This document shows positions 1 through 10,803 of a DNA stretch of 64,000 nucleotides, piece after piece (the stretch's first letter is position 1; every line of letters starts with the position of its first letter). The translations under genes were made by a program, and so were the position numbers. The stretch is taken from positions 28,123,028 through 28,187,027 of the forward strand of contig OY744608.1 in NCBI GenBank assembly GCA_963556255.1, given 5' to 3'. The stretch comes from Allolobophora icterica (lineage: Eukaryota; Annelida; Clitellata; Crassiclitellata; Lumbricidae). Below the pieces are notes generated by a model. The model saw only the letters and a program-made list of their open reading frames with translations, did no database searches and was not told the origin of the DNA.

Positions 1-920
1 TCTTCTGTCCAATTAAACCTCGATGAAGTGATGTTAACCCGTTAAGACTCATTTTGTTCGTTTGAAAACCATTTTCTTTGATCGCGGTTTGTGTCTTCAA
101 GTCACCAGCGCCTTTGATTATACTCTGTTAAAGTGTTGTATAAAATGTGTGATTAAAATTGGAAATGACCTATGTACTACACGATTGCGGCCCACCCCTC
201 CGGATGGAGATACGCAATGGGCGGTGTGAGATCGACTTCCTCAGACCCTGCAGGAAACTCCCATTAATATCGTCTAGGCCTACTTTTTTCCTAAGAAACA
301 CTTGGCGATGACTGACGAAAAAAATTACTCACTTACGCCTACTTCCGCAGTTATCTGCACTTATCCAGTCATCACAAACGAATATTGACATTTGATGGCA
401 TATGCATAGATATAATACATTATATGTGGCTTTGTAGTGTTTTTAACGAAATGCTCGATTTAAGCGACTAATGTGTAAAATAGCTTTAGAGTGGTATTAT
501 AAGATTCGCATCAGTCTATTGGCAGATTTAGTCTGTATACGGTCTAAGCGGAGTAAATTAATTACAACTTCGGAGACCATTAGCCTACTTAGTCCATAAT
601 TGAAGAGAACCTGTAGGCCTAGACCTAAATAAAACTATTGTCAATTAATCACGGTAAACGCATTTTATATTTACATAATTACTGTGCACAATTCAAAGGA
701 AAACATATTTGATACAAATGATCGTTTCGGTTGCTCTTTTGTTGTCCCTTTGTTCTCGATCGTGGCACTGATTTCATTAAATTTAAATTATTGTATTTTG
801 AGTCGGCGTTTGTCTTTCTAGTGCTCAGAAATTATTTAATTGGTATTGATATTCCTCAGTGTGAGACAAAATGTGTAGGCACATTAGACGTTAATGAAAG
901 GTTCTTGGTGTCCTTTCATA
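1..920. other. Intergenic, no gene seen
   Basis: No open frame here looks like protein and no element ends were recognised. The stretch is AT-rich with scattered copies of the palindromic word TAGGCCTA that recurs through the left half of the window. Confidence 0.6.
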
Positions 921-923
921 TGT

Positions 924-1169
924 GGGGCGTGGTGGCTCAGTGGTAAGTTCGGCGCCTTGTGACCGGAGGGTTGCAGGTTCGAATCCCACTCTATAGCCGC
1001 TGCGTACGGACCTTGGGCAAGTCCTTCACTCGCAATTGCTCGTGGCGCTTCGGCGTGAAACTTCCGGCACAGTATCAAATGCTGTAGTCGGGAGCGCCTC
1101 TGAGTAGTAGTAGACTTCGAGAGGCGCTATAGACATATCCGGAATAAATAAAATAAATAAAAAATAAAA
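924..1169 (+). repeat. tRNA-derived SINE (family 1)
   Basis: A Pol III-type head is visible: an A-box-like TGGCTCAGTGG near 932 and a B box GGTTCGAATCC at 976-986. It is followed by a central GACCTTGGGCAAGTC motif resembling the core of MIR/CORE-type SINEs, then a tail GGGAGCGCCTCTGAGTAG...GAGGCGCTATA and an A-rich end with AATAAA repeats. The tail matches the 3' end of the LINE at 37.5 kb, which suggests that LINE machinery mobilises the SINE. A minus-strand relative lies at 33.46-33.65 kb. It is not a functional tRNA gene, because the body does not fold as a complete tRNA. Confidence 0.8.
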
Positions 1170-1398
1170 TATGCATTGTAGCATGAGACTGGCGTTGTCA
1201 TAAGCGTAAACTTCTGCATGTGTTAGGCTTGTGCCCAAATATTTTAAAGTGCTATTGTTGAGCTGAACCGCTTAATTGTTTCTTTGCAGTAACTGAAATA
1301 TTTAGTGGCTATTCACAAGACTTGCAGCCCATAGATAGCCTACTTTAGCTCTTACCAACAGTAGAACCTCTCTGTCTCTGTCTCTGTTTCTGTCTCTG

Positions 1399-1408
<10 letters not shown>

Positions 1409-1469
<61 letters not shown>
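1409..1469. repeat. (CA)n microsatellite
   Basis: A pure AC/CA dinucleotide run, preceded by a TCTCTG-rich stretch at about 1370-1408. The cysteine/valine open frame across it on the minus strand is an artefact of the repeat. Confidence 0.95.
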
Positions 1470-1472
<3 letters not shown>

Positions 1473-1474
1473 GT

Positions 1475-2900
1475 ATATATATGCCATTTCATTGTAAAGC
1501 TAATTAGTTTATTGGTTGCATTTGGCAGATCAGATAAGTTAAATAAGTTGTGCATTACTGTGCCAACATTTACATATAGGTGAAAACCATAAGTTGACCT
1601 GAAGCAGCATTGCTATAGGACCGCCATACATCCACTGACTATCAGACAGTCCTGACTCATCGAACTGTTGGATTACATCATTACAAATGTCATCGCCTAC
1701 GATAAACCTTCTGGTCAATTAACAGAGCATAAAACAAAATAACGCTGACGATTACGACAACAACGAACGTACACTCTAGTCTACCTAAGACTAAGAGGAC
1801 AGCATTAATGTCTGCTCAGCTGTTTCCAGAAAGTAATCCGAAAGAGATCCGAGTCCGGTTTCCAGAAGACCAAATCAAATCAAAGGGGATTTTATGCGTC
1901 ATGACTTCTAACTTTGTTCCTTTCTTGTGCCTCATATCAAACTGCCAGGTTTCAGTATGTTCACCTGTAGAGACTGAAGAAACTATCGAAACTCCGTTTA
2001 ACACTTTAACGACGGGCTGCATTGGTTTCCCAGCCACTCTTAGTACATGCTCGTCGTTAAAGTGCTACTCGCCGATAGCGTTATTGTCAGGTGCGAAACT
2101 GTAGCGACTGTCACAGTGGACGCTGACGTAGCATGTATACAGTCTTTGTCTGCAGGCATCAATAGGGCCTATTGTTTCGCAGTTAAGCTATAAAGTAGTC
2201 CTACATCTGATCAATTGCCTTTAATCCAATCAACAGCTAATCTACAGTTCCTTTTCCAGGAGAGCTTCAAGCTGTTTATTTGACGAAATGTCTCTCCCGC
2301 CAGCGAAAGCGTGTGACACAATGGTTTGCCTCCGAATAATCTCCCGGGCAAGTTACGTACGTGTTCACGTCATCAAAGGAAGTCGCCTGAATCATCGAAT
2401 TGGCTACGACTCCGGAATGATGAACGTGACGTACTATGCTTTTTGGCTCCATCTTATTACTTAATTGTATTCGTAATTGCTTATGACCGAAGGGTTCACT
2501 TTTGTTGTCGAATCGATTTTGAACAATCGGAGGCAAATAAAAATAAATAAAAATATAGCCCGACTTCTAATAATTAAGCCGATGGCAATATTATGTAGGG
2601 GCCTATGATGATTATCCCCAGTCCACAATTATAGTAAGGGCCTACAATTAGAGCAAAATTTATTGGTAGGCCAGAGCAAGTCACTTGGTGCAGTGAGACG
2701 ACCAAGTAAAACAGCACAAAAATTTACATTTAACGTTGAATTTATTCCGAGACATTCTGTGTGTGACGTCACTGAGATATTCTCCGATGATCTTTGTTAC
2801 TCGCTGCGCATCACTCTGGTTCCACTGTCGCTTAATTACTGTGGTAGTCACACTGCATAAAGCCTCTAGATCTAACGCAAAGCCAAGGTAGCGTCATCCG
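1475..2900. other. Intergenic, no gene seen
   Basis: Only short open frames with no recognisable motif. I could not support coding sequence, a repeat family or element ends here. Confidence 0.5.
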
Positions 2901-2906
2901 CCTCTC

Positions 2907-3105
2907 TTATTCTACCACTCGAAAATTATTGGAGTAAGCGTTGCTTCTGTACACAAGATCCATTTCTGCTATAAATTGGTCTATATCCTGAGGAAGCAAT
3001 CTTTTCCTCAATATTCGAATGTAACTGACCAACTTCCTCTGTATGTAGGGCATTTTCACGTCTTCCCACAAGTAAACAACCGAACAATACAGAAAGTCCA
3101 ATATG
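2907..3105 (-). CDS. Possible terminal exon, unknown protein
   Basis: On the minus strand a 60-70 residue frame has a protein-like composition unlike the surrounding spurious frames: mixed charged and hydrophobic residues (YIRILRKRLLPQDIDQF, EMDLVYRSNAY) ending in a stop. A possible splice acceptor (TACATACAG) lies upstream of the Arg-Lys-Leu-Val segment. I do not recognise the family. It could be a last exon, an exon of a decayed gene, or chance. Confidence 0.25.
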
Positions 3106-3129
3106 CTCGAGGCTCCTCGAGTCGACACC

Positions 3130-4740
3130 TCAGGAGCCCGAAGCCGGAGAGACGCCTAGCCCACAAGCGTTCGCGTCCAAGCCTAATGGGTTATACTTAG
3201 CCAAAAGCAACGTTTTTCCTGACTGCATTAAACCTACCTTTATGTATAGGCTTAAACTTGTATCTAACATAGCGATCACTGTTCGGACATAACTTCGCCG
3301 GGTGGGTGTGATGCCAACCCAGTTCGATCTACGCCTGGAGTTACCAAATACTTCCCCTTCTACTTTAGAGTTAAATGGCCGTTCCACAATACCTCTACCC
3401 ATAGTAACCGTTCCCTCTAAGAAAGGTTCAAGATTGGCCGCTTCGTTAAGAGAAGCAACACTTTAAAACCCTATCTCAGGATCTGCCTCTTTCGCGGGTG
3501 GGCAACATCCTGAGGGTGGACTTTTCTCAGTACAGCGTCCATTCCTTTACCAGTAACAGCCGTTTTCCTTTAAGCTCCTCTTAAGGAAGTCCTATACGCA
3601 CTCTTTCTCGAACACCATTCTACACCTCCTAATCCCAGAACTATTGTCATAAGTAGTCCCTGTCCAAGTCCTCTGAGTTCCTGGGACAGGGAAGACTTAC
3701 TCCAAGTTTCTGCGTCCTTATACCCTATAGTCACTTGTATGTTGCGCGAACGTACCCTCAAACATATTCTATCTCGTTTCATTACCGTGTGTAGGATTTC
3801 CGGCCTCACATGTACATTGGTCAAGCAACACTACTTATGGAACAAGTTGTCTTACCCGGTCTCTGTGTTGGCACTTCTCGACCAATGCACGGTGAAAAAA
3901 TTCTCTTTATAACATTGATTAATTGCACACAGACCTTCGTCCCGATATTACGCACGAGGGGACCCGACCAACCCTTCAGTCTGTTCTCTGAGTTGTGTGT
4001 TGTAACAAGCATATACACGTATGGAATCGCTATTTCTACCCTGTCCCTCCTTCTACTGTAATCCGGTCTGGACTTTGATTTATTGATTATTCTCTTCGTC
4101 TGTCTGTCTTAATCTCTTAGGTCGTCGAGTTTGAGGTGCGAACTCTCGTGGTCCTCTGCTCAGGACACAATTCGATCGTCCGAGATCAGACAAGGTATAC
4201 GTGGCAAGCGTGTCTTTCCCAGAGTTTCATGGAACCTCTTCTCGTTATCTGGCATCAGTCGGTCTCGTGACCTAGCCACATGGTGGACCCAGGTCTTGAA
4301 ATTGTGTCCGTTTAGCCGGTTTCTGAATCGGACATTGAACGTTATGGTTGTAACAATACCGGTATAGTTGTGTCTCTGTGTACTTAAACTCGTTTCCTCT
4401 ATAACGGCACCAGTGGGGTTAATTTCCGTAGCGCTACCTCATTGTTTCACGCACACTTGTGTATTATATTCGTTTCCGATTACAGACCTCGAGACTCAGA
4501 CCATCTTGCCGATTACACATCCAGCTGACGAATTGACTGTATTTATCTCTTATTACATCGCTTATATTTTCGTTTATATGCAGAACGCTCGCTTCGCTGC
4601 TCTGCGTTAAGTGCAACGCCCGCGCACGACAACCTTTAGTCAACCCATGGTGCAGCTAGGACGGCGTTTATTACCTTTCGCACTATAGATGCGTCGTGCT
4701 GATATCGTGCGAAGCAACATGATCGACGATCGCTCGGTCG
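3130..4740. other. Unassigned stretch, no gene seen
   Basis: Moderately GC-rich sequence with several short open frames on both strands, none with a recognisable motif or splice context. It could be an old transposon interior. No element ends were found. Confidence 0.45.
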
Positions 4741-4748
4741 TTGGGAAG

Positions 4749-5175
4749 CAGGGACGTCATTGGGGGGGGGGGGGCAGGAGGGCATTTGCCCCTCTGATTT
4801 TTCTGGAGGAAAAAAGATGGAACAGGAAATGGAGGAAGAAGAAAGGGGTAAAAGAGAAAAAATGATACTCAAATTCATGGACGTAATTTGAAGGGTGTAG
4901 GCCTGCACTGCAGGGACTAGCTTATGGGCATATATATATATATATATATAGGTACACAGTGCTGGGTTTACCATGAGGCAAATGGGGCAAGTTGGCCAAG
5001 TTCAGAAGAAACAGCCGGAAAAGGTGAACAATTTTTCGCCTCTTTTTGACCAGATCATTTCAAGTGTCCCGTGTCCCCCCCCCCCAACCTGTCAAACAAG
5101 ATCGCCGCCAGTGCCCCGGAAAAATACTCAAATGACGTCCCTGCTCCCCTGGAAAAAGTTGAAATGGCGTCCCTG
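4749..5175. mobile_element. hAT-type MITE, CAGGGACGTCATT ends
   Basis: The left end CAGGGACGTCATT and the right end AAATGGCGTCCCTG are inverted repeats. They are flanked by TTGGGAAG (4741-4748) and TAGGGAAG (5176-5183), a 7-of-8 target duplication typical of hAT elements. A second inverted copy of the end (AATGACGTCCCTG) sits 32 bp inside the right border. The interior holds a short TA microsatellite and a fragment of the GGCGGCGATC MITE family (GATCGCCGCCAGTG near 5100). It has no coding capacity. Confidence 0.7.
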
Positions 5176-5190
5176 TAGGGAAGCCCTTTA

Positions 5191-5191
<1 letters not shown>

Positions 5192-5242
<51 letters not shown>
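5192..5242. repeat. (TA)n microsatellite
   Basis: About 25 uninterrupted TA units just outside the MITE ending at 5175. Confidence 0.95.
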
Positions 5243-5245
<3 letters not shown>

Positions 5246-5249
5246 CTGC

Positions 5250-6450
5250 TTATAATTAATAAGGAAGCCCTAAACTAACGTGTAGGCTATTTGCCTAAAA
5301 CGACTGCCAGTCTCTCTATGATTGCGTTTCGGCAATTAATTTAGGGAAAAAAGGCGGAGGGCTTGCATAGAAACTTGGACTTGTTAGTTTTAAGTTTAAT
5401 TAACACGATAGATCGTTTAACTATAAAGCACGAAATAGAACATTGAACTATTAAATTTGAAACTATTAGGCCTACGCGATTCTTATGTTATTTAAGTAAA
5501 ATAAAAATTATTAATAGTAAGACCGTCAACAAACAAGCCTTTCCCATCAGACTAAATTGCATTTAATACCTGAGCCGGAGGCGTTTGTCCATCGTTTTGA
5601 TACACACGACACGTGCTTTTCTATTTCATATTCTAAACTCAAACCGCCCATCAGTCGTCGCACGTGCTGAACATGTTCTATGTAAACTACAGCGTTCTGC
5701 CCTTTGTATTTGAAATAAACGAATATATATACTGTAGCGAAAAATTATCTTCTTCCTCTGTCCCCACTTTCTGGGACCAATGTAGCGAAAAACTACTATG
5801 TTCGTCTTCCAACCCCACTTATGGGATCAATGTTGCGAACAAGCGCTTCGTACACTGCTGGCTCCACTCCTTGAAATACTTCCGTGCGTCTAAAACTACC
5901 AGGGCCGAGTGGCACGGCAGGAACTGTTTCGCCAGGTGGAGTGATGATAATGATCTTTTATGTCTGCGGGGCAAGGCCTTCGTGGTATTCGGAGGACTTT
6001 CTTAGGGCATTGACCGACACAAATAAACAAGATGGCGGCGGCGACGAAGAAACAACTCAGCCTTGTTCGAATATTCTATTGGAAAGTTCCTTCTTAACAA
6101 GGTTCAAATGCACAGTTCAACTACATCACTGTCTGAGGCCGTAGGGAAAACTACCAACACCATTTAAGCCCTACTTGTGCCCAATTAACCAGCCAACGAT
6201 TACAGAGAACCAATGGTGAAATTCACCAACCTTGCGACATAACGTGCAATCGTAGATCAAAGTCACGTCCGTTCAATCGCAACAGAAAACACTCCGTAAG
6301 TTCACCAGGCAACGCCAAAATCTAATGATTAACTCACGCCTAAATGCTACGTATAAGTTCACACACCAGCGAGAGTTTCTCTAGCATTCAAATCGCAAGA
6401 AGACTTTTGCGTGTTCCCCAGGTCCTCTTTATATAGGCCTCGGAACCCCC
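5250..6450. other. Intergenic, no gene seen
   Basis: Contains only short frames. A locally duplicated phrase (TGTAGCGAAAAA...CCCCACTT...GGGA...CAATGT) appears twice around 5730-5830, suggesting a small tandem duplication. No gene can be supported. Confidence 0.5.
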
Positions 6451-6460
6451 AGGTACCTGT

Positions 6461-6528
6461 GCGGTACCCTAGGACCTGTCCGGTACCCTAGGACCTGTGC
6501 GGTCCCCTAGGACCTGTGCGGTACCCCC
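6461..6528. repeat. 19-bp minisatellite
   Basis: Roughly 3.5 copies of a 19-bp unit of the form CGGTACCCTAGGACCTGTG, with single-base variants between copies. Confidence 0.85.
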
Positions 6529-6529
6529 C

Positions 6530-7110
6530 AGCCACGCGCGCTTACGTCGCGGGCAATAACCCAAATATATTTATGCACTATAGATAGTATATACACATCT
6601 AGATATATACGTGCGTAGTTCCTCTGCTTACAAGTTCAACCAGTGCACTAACAGAAAAGGGGAAAGTCCCAACTGATTTACGCTATATCCCTCAGCACTC
6701 AATAACCCGTAAAGCTTCACAATACACACACATGCTCAGTCTAGTCAGTTTTGAAAGAACAACAAAAATACAGGAGCGAAGCCTCAAAGTTCGCGACAAT
6801 ACATACATTTTTCTATTTAAACTGCCTTTGTGAGATCTGCTTCATTAATTGGCGTTACGAACTCTACAAGGGGATTATGCTCCTCGGTCGCTTCATTAAA
6901 ATCTTTAACGTAAGATGCCTAGGCCTAATTAACAAGTACGAAAGGATTTCCGTCAGCAACTATAGGATTTATAGGGCCTACGATGACTTTGTTACTCCAT
7001 TGCATGAATACGAATGTGCACTCATCGACGCAGGGTTGGGTATTGACCAAAGGACGTGAAGCTGCCTGGTATTTAGAGACCGATATAACATCATTCCATT
7101 ATTTCTTCGT
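6530..7110. other. Intergenic, no gene seen
   Basis: An open frame at 6751-7059 has no motif, splice context or composition that persuades me it is coding. Confidence 0.5.
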
Positions 7111-7120
7111 GGATATAGAG

Positions 7121-7628
7121 CATAGGCGTAATTTGTGGGGGGAGGGGTACGAGGGGTACCCGTACCCCCACTTTTTGGACTGAGGGGTACTGTACCCCCC
7201 CCCCCACTTTTTCAACAATGTCAATCAATATTTTTGTTATTGTGCCTTCCCAGAGAATGCAGTCTCCGCCTAAGTGCGAAAGTACTTAGATACACAGGTA
7301 CACCGAGAGCCAAAATTAATGAGAATACTGACAGGGAGTATGTTCAAAATGGCCACCATGCGAAAAACGAAAGTGGAGAAGAAATTGGTACCCCCCCCCC
7401 CACTTTTTAGACCAAATTATAATTGGTACCCCCACTTTTTAGACTAAAGTTACGCCTCTGCCCGTATACCCCCCACTTTTTGGACTGGGGTAACATACCT
7501 CCCACTTTTTGAACAATGCCAATGAATATTTTATTATTGTGCCTTCCCAGAGATCGCAGTCTCACCCTTCCTTCGTGTATGTAAGAAATTGGTACCCCCT
7601 CACTTTTTGGACAAAAGTTACGCCTCTG
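7121..7628. mobile_element. hAT-type MITE, CA(T/G)AGGCGTAA ends
   Basis: It begins CATAGGCGTAATTT and ends AAAGTTACGCCTCTG. The two borders carry an exact 8-bp duplication, ATATAGAG (7113-7120 and 7629-7636). The interior is rich in GGTACCCCC and CACTTTTTGGAC motifs and repeats the phrase TTGTGCCTTCCCAGAGA twice, so this copy is internally duplicated. A shorter relative is at 51426-51641. Non-coding. Confidence 0.88.
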
Positions 7629-7639
7629 ATATAGAGCCA

Positions 7640-8925
7640 ACTAATTTAATAAGCCTACACCGGAAATGATAATTTTTCAAAGCCTACATTCATGCTAGCA
7701 TGAATAGGGTCTATGTAACATGTCAGTTTACTATACATTTCGTTCGACTTCTTACGTCAGTATAGTCTATAATGATTATAGATCTATTTGTTTGGTTAAA
7801 GAAGACCTAGGAGTATAAGCTTATATAATTTCAACTATGGTAGTTTAAGGTGAAATTACATCATAGGCCAACATGTTCACAATGCGCTGCGCCGTTCTCT
7901 CTGTTGGTTGTTTACGATATTACGAGCAGCGTGGACAAAATGTTTATAAGCCAAACGCCATACATTCTTTGTCGATAAATCATAGTCACTGATAGCTTGA
8001 ACCAGACACAAAAAATGCTCGAAGCCTAGTAGCCTACTGCACCAGAGAGTCAATGAGAGTCGAGTGATATGCTCACTACACTTCTGAGTCAGATCCAGGT
8101 AGGCTAAGCTAGGAAGAACTTACGAAAGTTGAGTGGCTCGAAATGCGATTAACTGTAACTTTAGGACAGCTTTTCGACTAAATCTCCGTTCTAACTTAAT
8201 CTGAGATGATTATGGAAAGTAAAGTTCAGCAAGACTAAAATTACATTCAAAATACTTACATGTAAGTCTATAAAAGAGGCCGCTTTCGGCAGTTTATTTC
8301 TTAATTCTTATGATTTAAAAAGCTGGCAGTTTTTCTTTAATAATATACGCTTTATTCAGTGAAGTATCATGTAACACTCTCAAATACACGTACAGGCCGA
8401 TGTAGCTTTAGATGTAGTGACATTTCTCGTTGAAGAAAATAATCTCGTTGATACATGGTTTAATAAGCTACGGCCTAATATTTTGGTCGAGATCTTAAAT
8501 TATTTTACACTCTTCATAGTTAGAAAACGCACCGACGTTTGCAGTAGAAAACAGCAAACATTAAAGTAAGAACTTTACAGTTTAAAGGCGGATGACGAGC
8601 ATAAGGTTTGGTAATCTTTGTGCTTGATAACAGGCCATAGGTGTCACTTTGCCTTGTGGTTCAGTGAACACTGGTAACTTCGGTTTTCCTTAATAATTCA
8701 TGTGTTATAACATGCGATGTACTGTGATATATGATGTGCAATTATATACTTTGTGCTGATGTAATGTAATGATGCAAACTACAACGTCACAATTATCGGT
8801 GTTGGTGTCGTATGATTATGATTACTGAAGCGTGCAGTCTTCTGAAACGGCGCCTTGAACGCACAACAAGATCACTACAGCGTGCTGTCATACTGCGTCA
8901 TTTATGGACGACCCAGCATTGACTC
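7640..8925. other. GPCR 3' flank, no other gene
   Basis: Downstream of the minus-strand receptor. Minus-strand AATAAA hexamers fall at 8351-8356 and 8293-8298 and could end its transcript. Nothing else can be supported. Confidence 0.5.
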
Positions 8926-8928
8926 GGG

Positions 8929-10020
8929 TCAGTTCGCCGTGCGTAGTGTCGACGTTAATGTATGTTCGGTTCTGGGAATTGTGAAGGAAATTGGTTCCTC
9001 AGTCTGCTGCGATCGGCCCACACAACAACAGTCGCGCAGACGCTTCTTGACGGCGTTATGCTTCACTGCGTAGATGAACGGATTGAGACAGACGTTGAGA
9101 AAGATGAGGAGCAACGATGCGTAGTAGACCGTATCGCTGTTCTGGATGTTGTAGTTGATGAGCGTCAGGAAGTACCAGACCACGTTGGGAAACCAACAGA
9201 CGACAAAGGCGACTGAGATGATTAGCATCGTCGTAATGACGTTCATCTGGCTGCGATGGGCGCCTGTCTGCAGACTGGCTGCCATGTCCTGGTTGGTGTA
9301 GTTCTCCGCGTGGACCTGGCTTCTTCGTCGGACGACGAGCAAGATCCGACTGTAGCAGTAGACGAAGAAGCCAAGAGGAACGACGAACTCCCAGATGTTG
9401 ATGAACAGACCGTATGCGAGCGACGACTGATCGCCCGACCAGGTGTAGTAGGCGTAACACTGGCCGTCGATTACTGCCGTCGTCCAGATCAGCTCCATGT
9501 TGACGAAGATGCCGCTGGCCCAGGCGAACCCGATCCCAACGAAGGCCATCCACTTGCGGAAGTGGGTCCGGTGGAATATCATGTGAACGATCTTCAGGTA
9601 CCTCTCGACGGCGATCAGCACCAGGTTGACGATGGACCCGGCCTGGAAGGCGAAGACGCTGCTATCGCTCGTCAGGACGAGACAGAGGAGGAACCCCCAG
9701 CGCCCGTCGAGGTAGAGCGTCGGGATCTTGACCGCGTAGCAGGCGATCAAGGAGGCGCTCGACATCAGGTCGAGAAGGACCTGGTTGATGATGAGGAAGT
9801 TGGACGGTTGGGAACGCAGTCGCTTCGACATGAGTACCCTCAACACGAATCCGTTCATCAGACATCCGATGAAACCGATCACGACAACGAAACAGCGAAA
9901 AATCATCATCTCCTGACCGTCTCCGATAGAGGGAGAGTCGTTCGACCCTGTTGTTGATTCCGCCGTCAGTGCATGATTTTCACCATCTGTCGAGAAACTC
10001 GTCGATTGGTCTGACGCCAT
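8929..10020 (-). CDS. Rhodopsin-class orphan GPCR
   Basis: A complete 363-residue seven-transmembrane receptor on one exon. It should sit in the plasma membrane and signal through G proteins; the ligand cannot be read from the sequence. Visible class A marks: Asn in TM1 (GCLMNG), Asp in TM2 (LLDLMS), a Cys before TM3, ERY at the end of TM3, Trp in TM4, a Cys in extracellular loop 2 (GQCYAY), Pro in TM5, CWFP in TM6, NPFIY in TM7, then a short helix 8 and a CCC cluster for likely palmitoylation. The N terminus is Ser/Thr-rich with no signal peptide. The phrase IINQVLLDLM resembles expanded echinoderm/lancelet orphan receptors (recollection, not a search). A splice-acceptor-like TTGTCTTTTAGTTCAG ends one base before the ATG, so a 5' UTR intron is likely. 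GC content is higher than the flanks, consistent with a functional gene. Confidence 0.92.
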   Translation of the reverse strand: MASDQSTSFSTDGENHALTAESTTGSNDSPSIGDGQEMMIFRCFVVVIGFIGCLMNGFVLRVLMSKRLRSQPSNFLIINQVLLDLMSSASLIACYAVKIPTLYLDGRWGFLLCLVLTSDSSVFAFQAGSIVNLVLIAVERYLKIVHMIFHRTHFRKWMAFVGIGFAWASGIFVNMELIWTTAVIDGQCYAYYTWSGDQSSLAYGLFINIWEFVVPLGFFVYCYSRILLVVRRRSQVHAENYTNQDMAASLQTGAHRSQMNVITTMLIISVAFVVCWFPNVVWYFLTLINYNIQNSDTVYYASLLLIFLNVCLNPFIYAVKHNAVKKRLRDCCCVGRSQQTEEPISFTIPRTEHTLTSTLRTAN

Positions 10021-10024
10021 TCTG
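10007..10024 (-). promoter_or_regulatory. Candidate 5' UTR splice acceptor of GPCR
   Basis: On the minus strand a pyrimidine-rich TTGTCTTTTAGTTCAG lies immediately before the receptor ATG and fits a 3' splice site. The promoter and a non-coding first exon would then lie further right. Confidence 0.45.
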
Positions 10025-10029
10025 AACTA

Positions 10030-10795
10030 AAAGACAATAAATACTTTTATTTTTAAGCCTGTCGTATACGCCCGCTTCTACACAGGTTTTTTGTCTGTTG
10101 TGCTGCGTTTCGAAAATTCGAAATATGAAAATCTTAAAATTATTTCTCAAATTGGATGCACACAGAAAGGAGTAGCCTACTTGAGGTCTGACAATCACAC
10201 ATTATTCGTGAACAGAGGTGTTCCAGCGGGGTGACATGGAACACAGCGCAACCCAAGAGGAGGGCGCAGATTTTGAGACAGAATGGTTTAATTATTAAAC
10301 TAATTACTTTATCTTGAAATATAATATCCATTGAAAATGAAATAAATTTAATAAAATTAAGTAACAACGAATAAAAGTGTGTGTATATATAATATTAGTG
10401 TATATATATATATATACACTGTAATATTAGTGTATAGGCCTTTATGAGATTAAACAGATCTGGCTTATTTAAAAAGCGTCGTGTGAACATATTTATAGTA
10501 ACAATTATAGTCGAGATAACAAATTTGGTCGTTATTGGTAAGTTGGTCTTGGTGGGGGGGGGGGCGCTATATTTAAGCTTGGCACAGAACGCAATTCTAG
10601 CTTGCTACGTTCCTGTTCGTGAACAACTCTTACAACCATATGACAGGCCCAATGAACTCTAAAACTGCAACAGTGAACCATCGCAGTTTTAATTAAACAA
10701 CGCGCTTCGTAAACCTGTGTAACAATTGAAGGAGACCACCAAGTTTCTAAAAGCATCTAAAAGTTAGTCGTGTTTAAATCATTTAATAGCGCAAC
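10030..10795. other. Receptor upstream region, no gene seen
   Basis: AT-rich with a TA run near 10400 and a poly-G run near 10553. It may hold a non-coding 5' exon of the receptor, but no splice donor could be chosen with confidence. Confidence 0.4.
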
Positions 10796-10803
10796 CGTAT
10801 ATA

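Noticed and set aside
924..1010. Functional tRNA gene
   Set aside because: A and B boxes are present, but the body continues into a SINE core and a LINE-like tail and does not make a full cloverleaf.
9256..9957. 233-residue open frame on the plus strand
   Set aside because: It is the antisense shadow of the high-GC GPCR exon; the composition is Asp/Glu/Val-rich with no motif.
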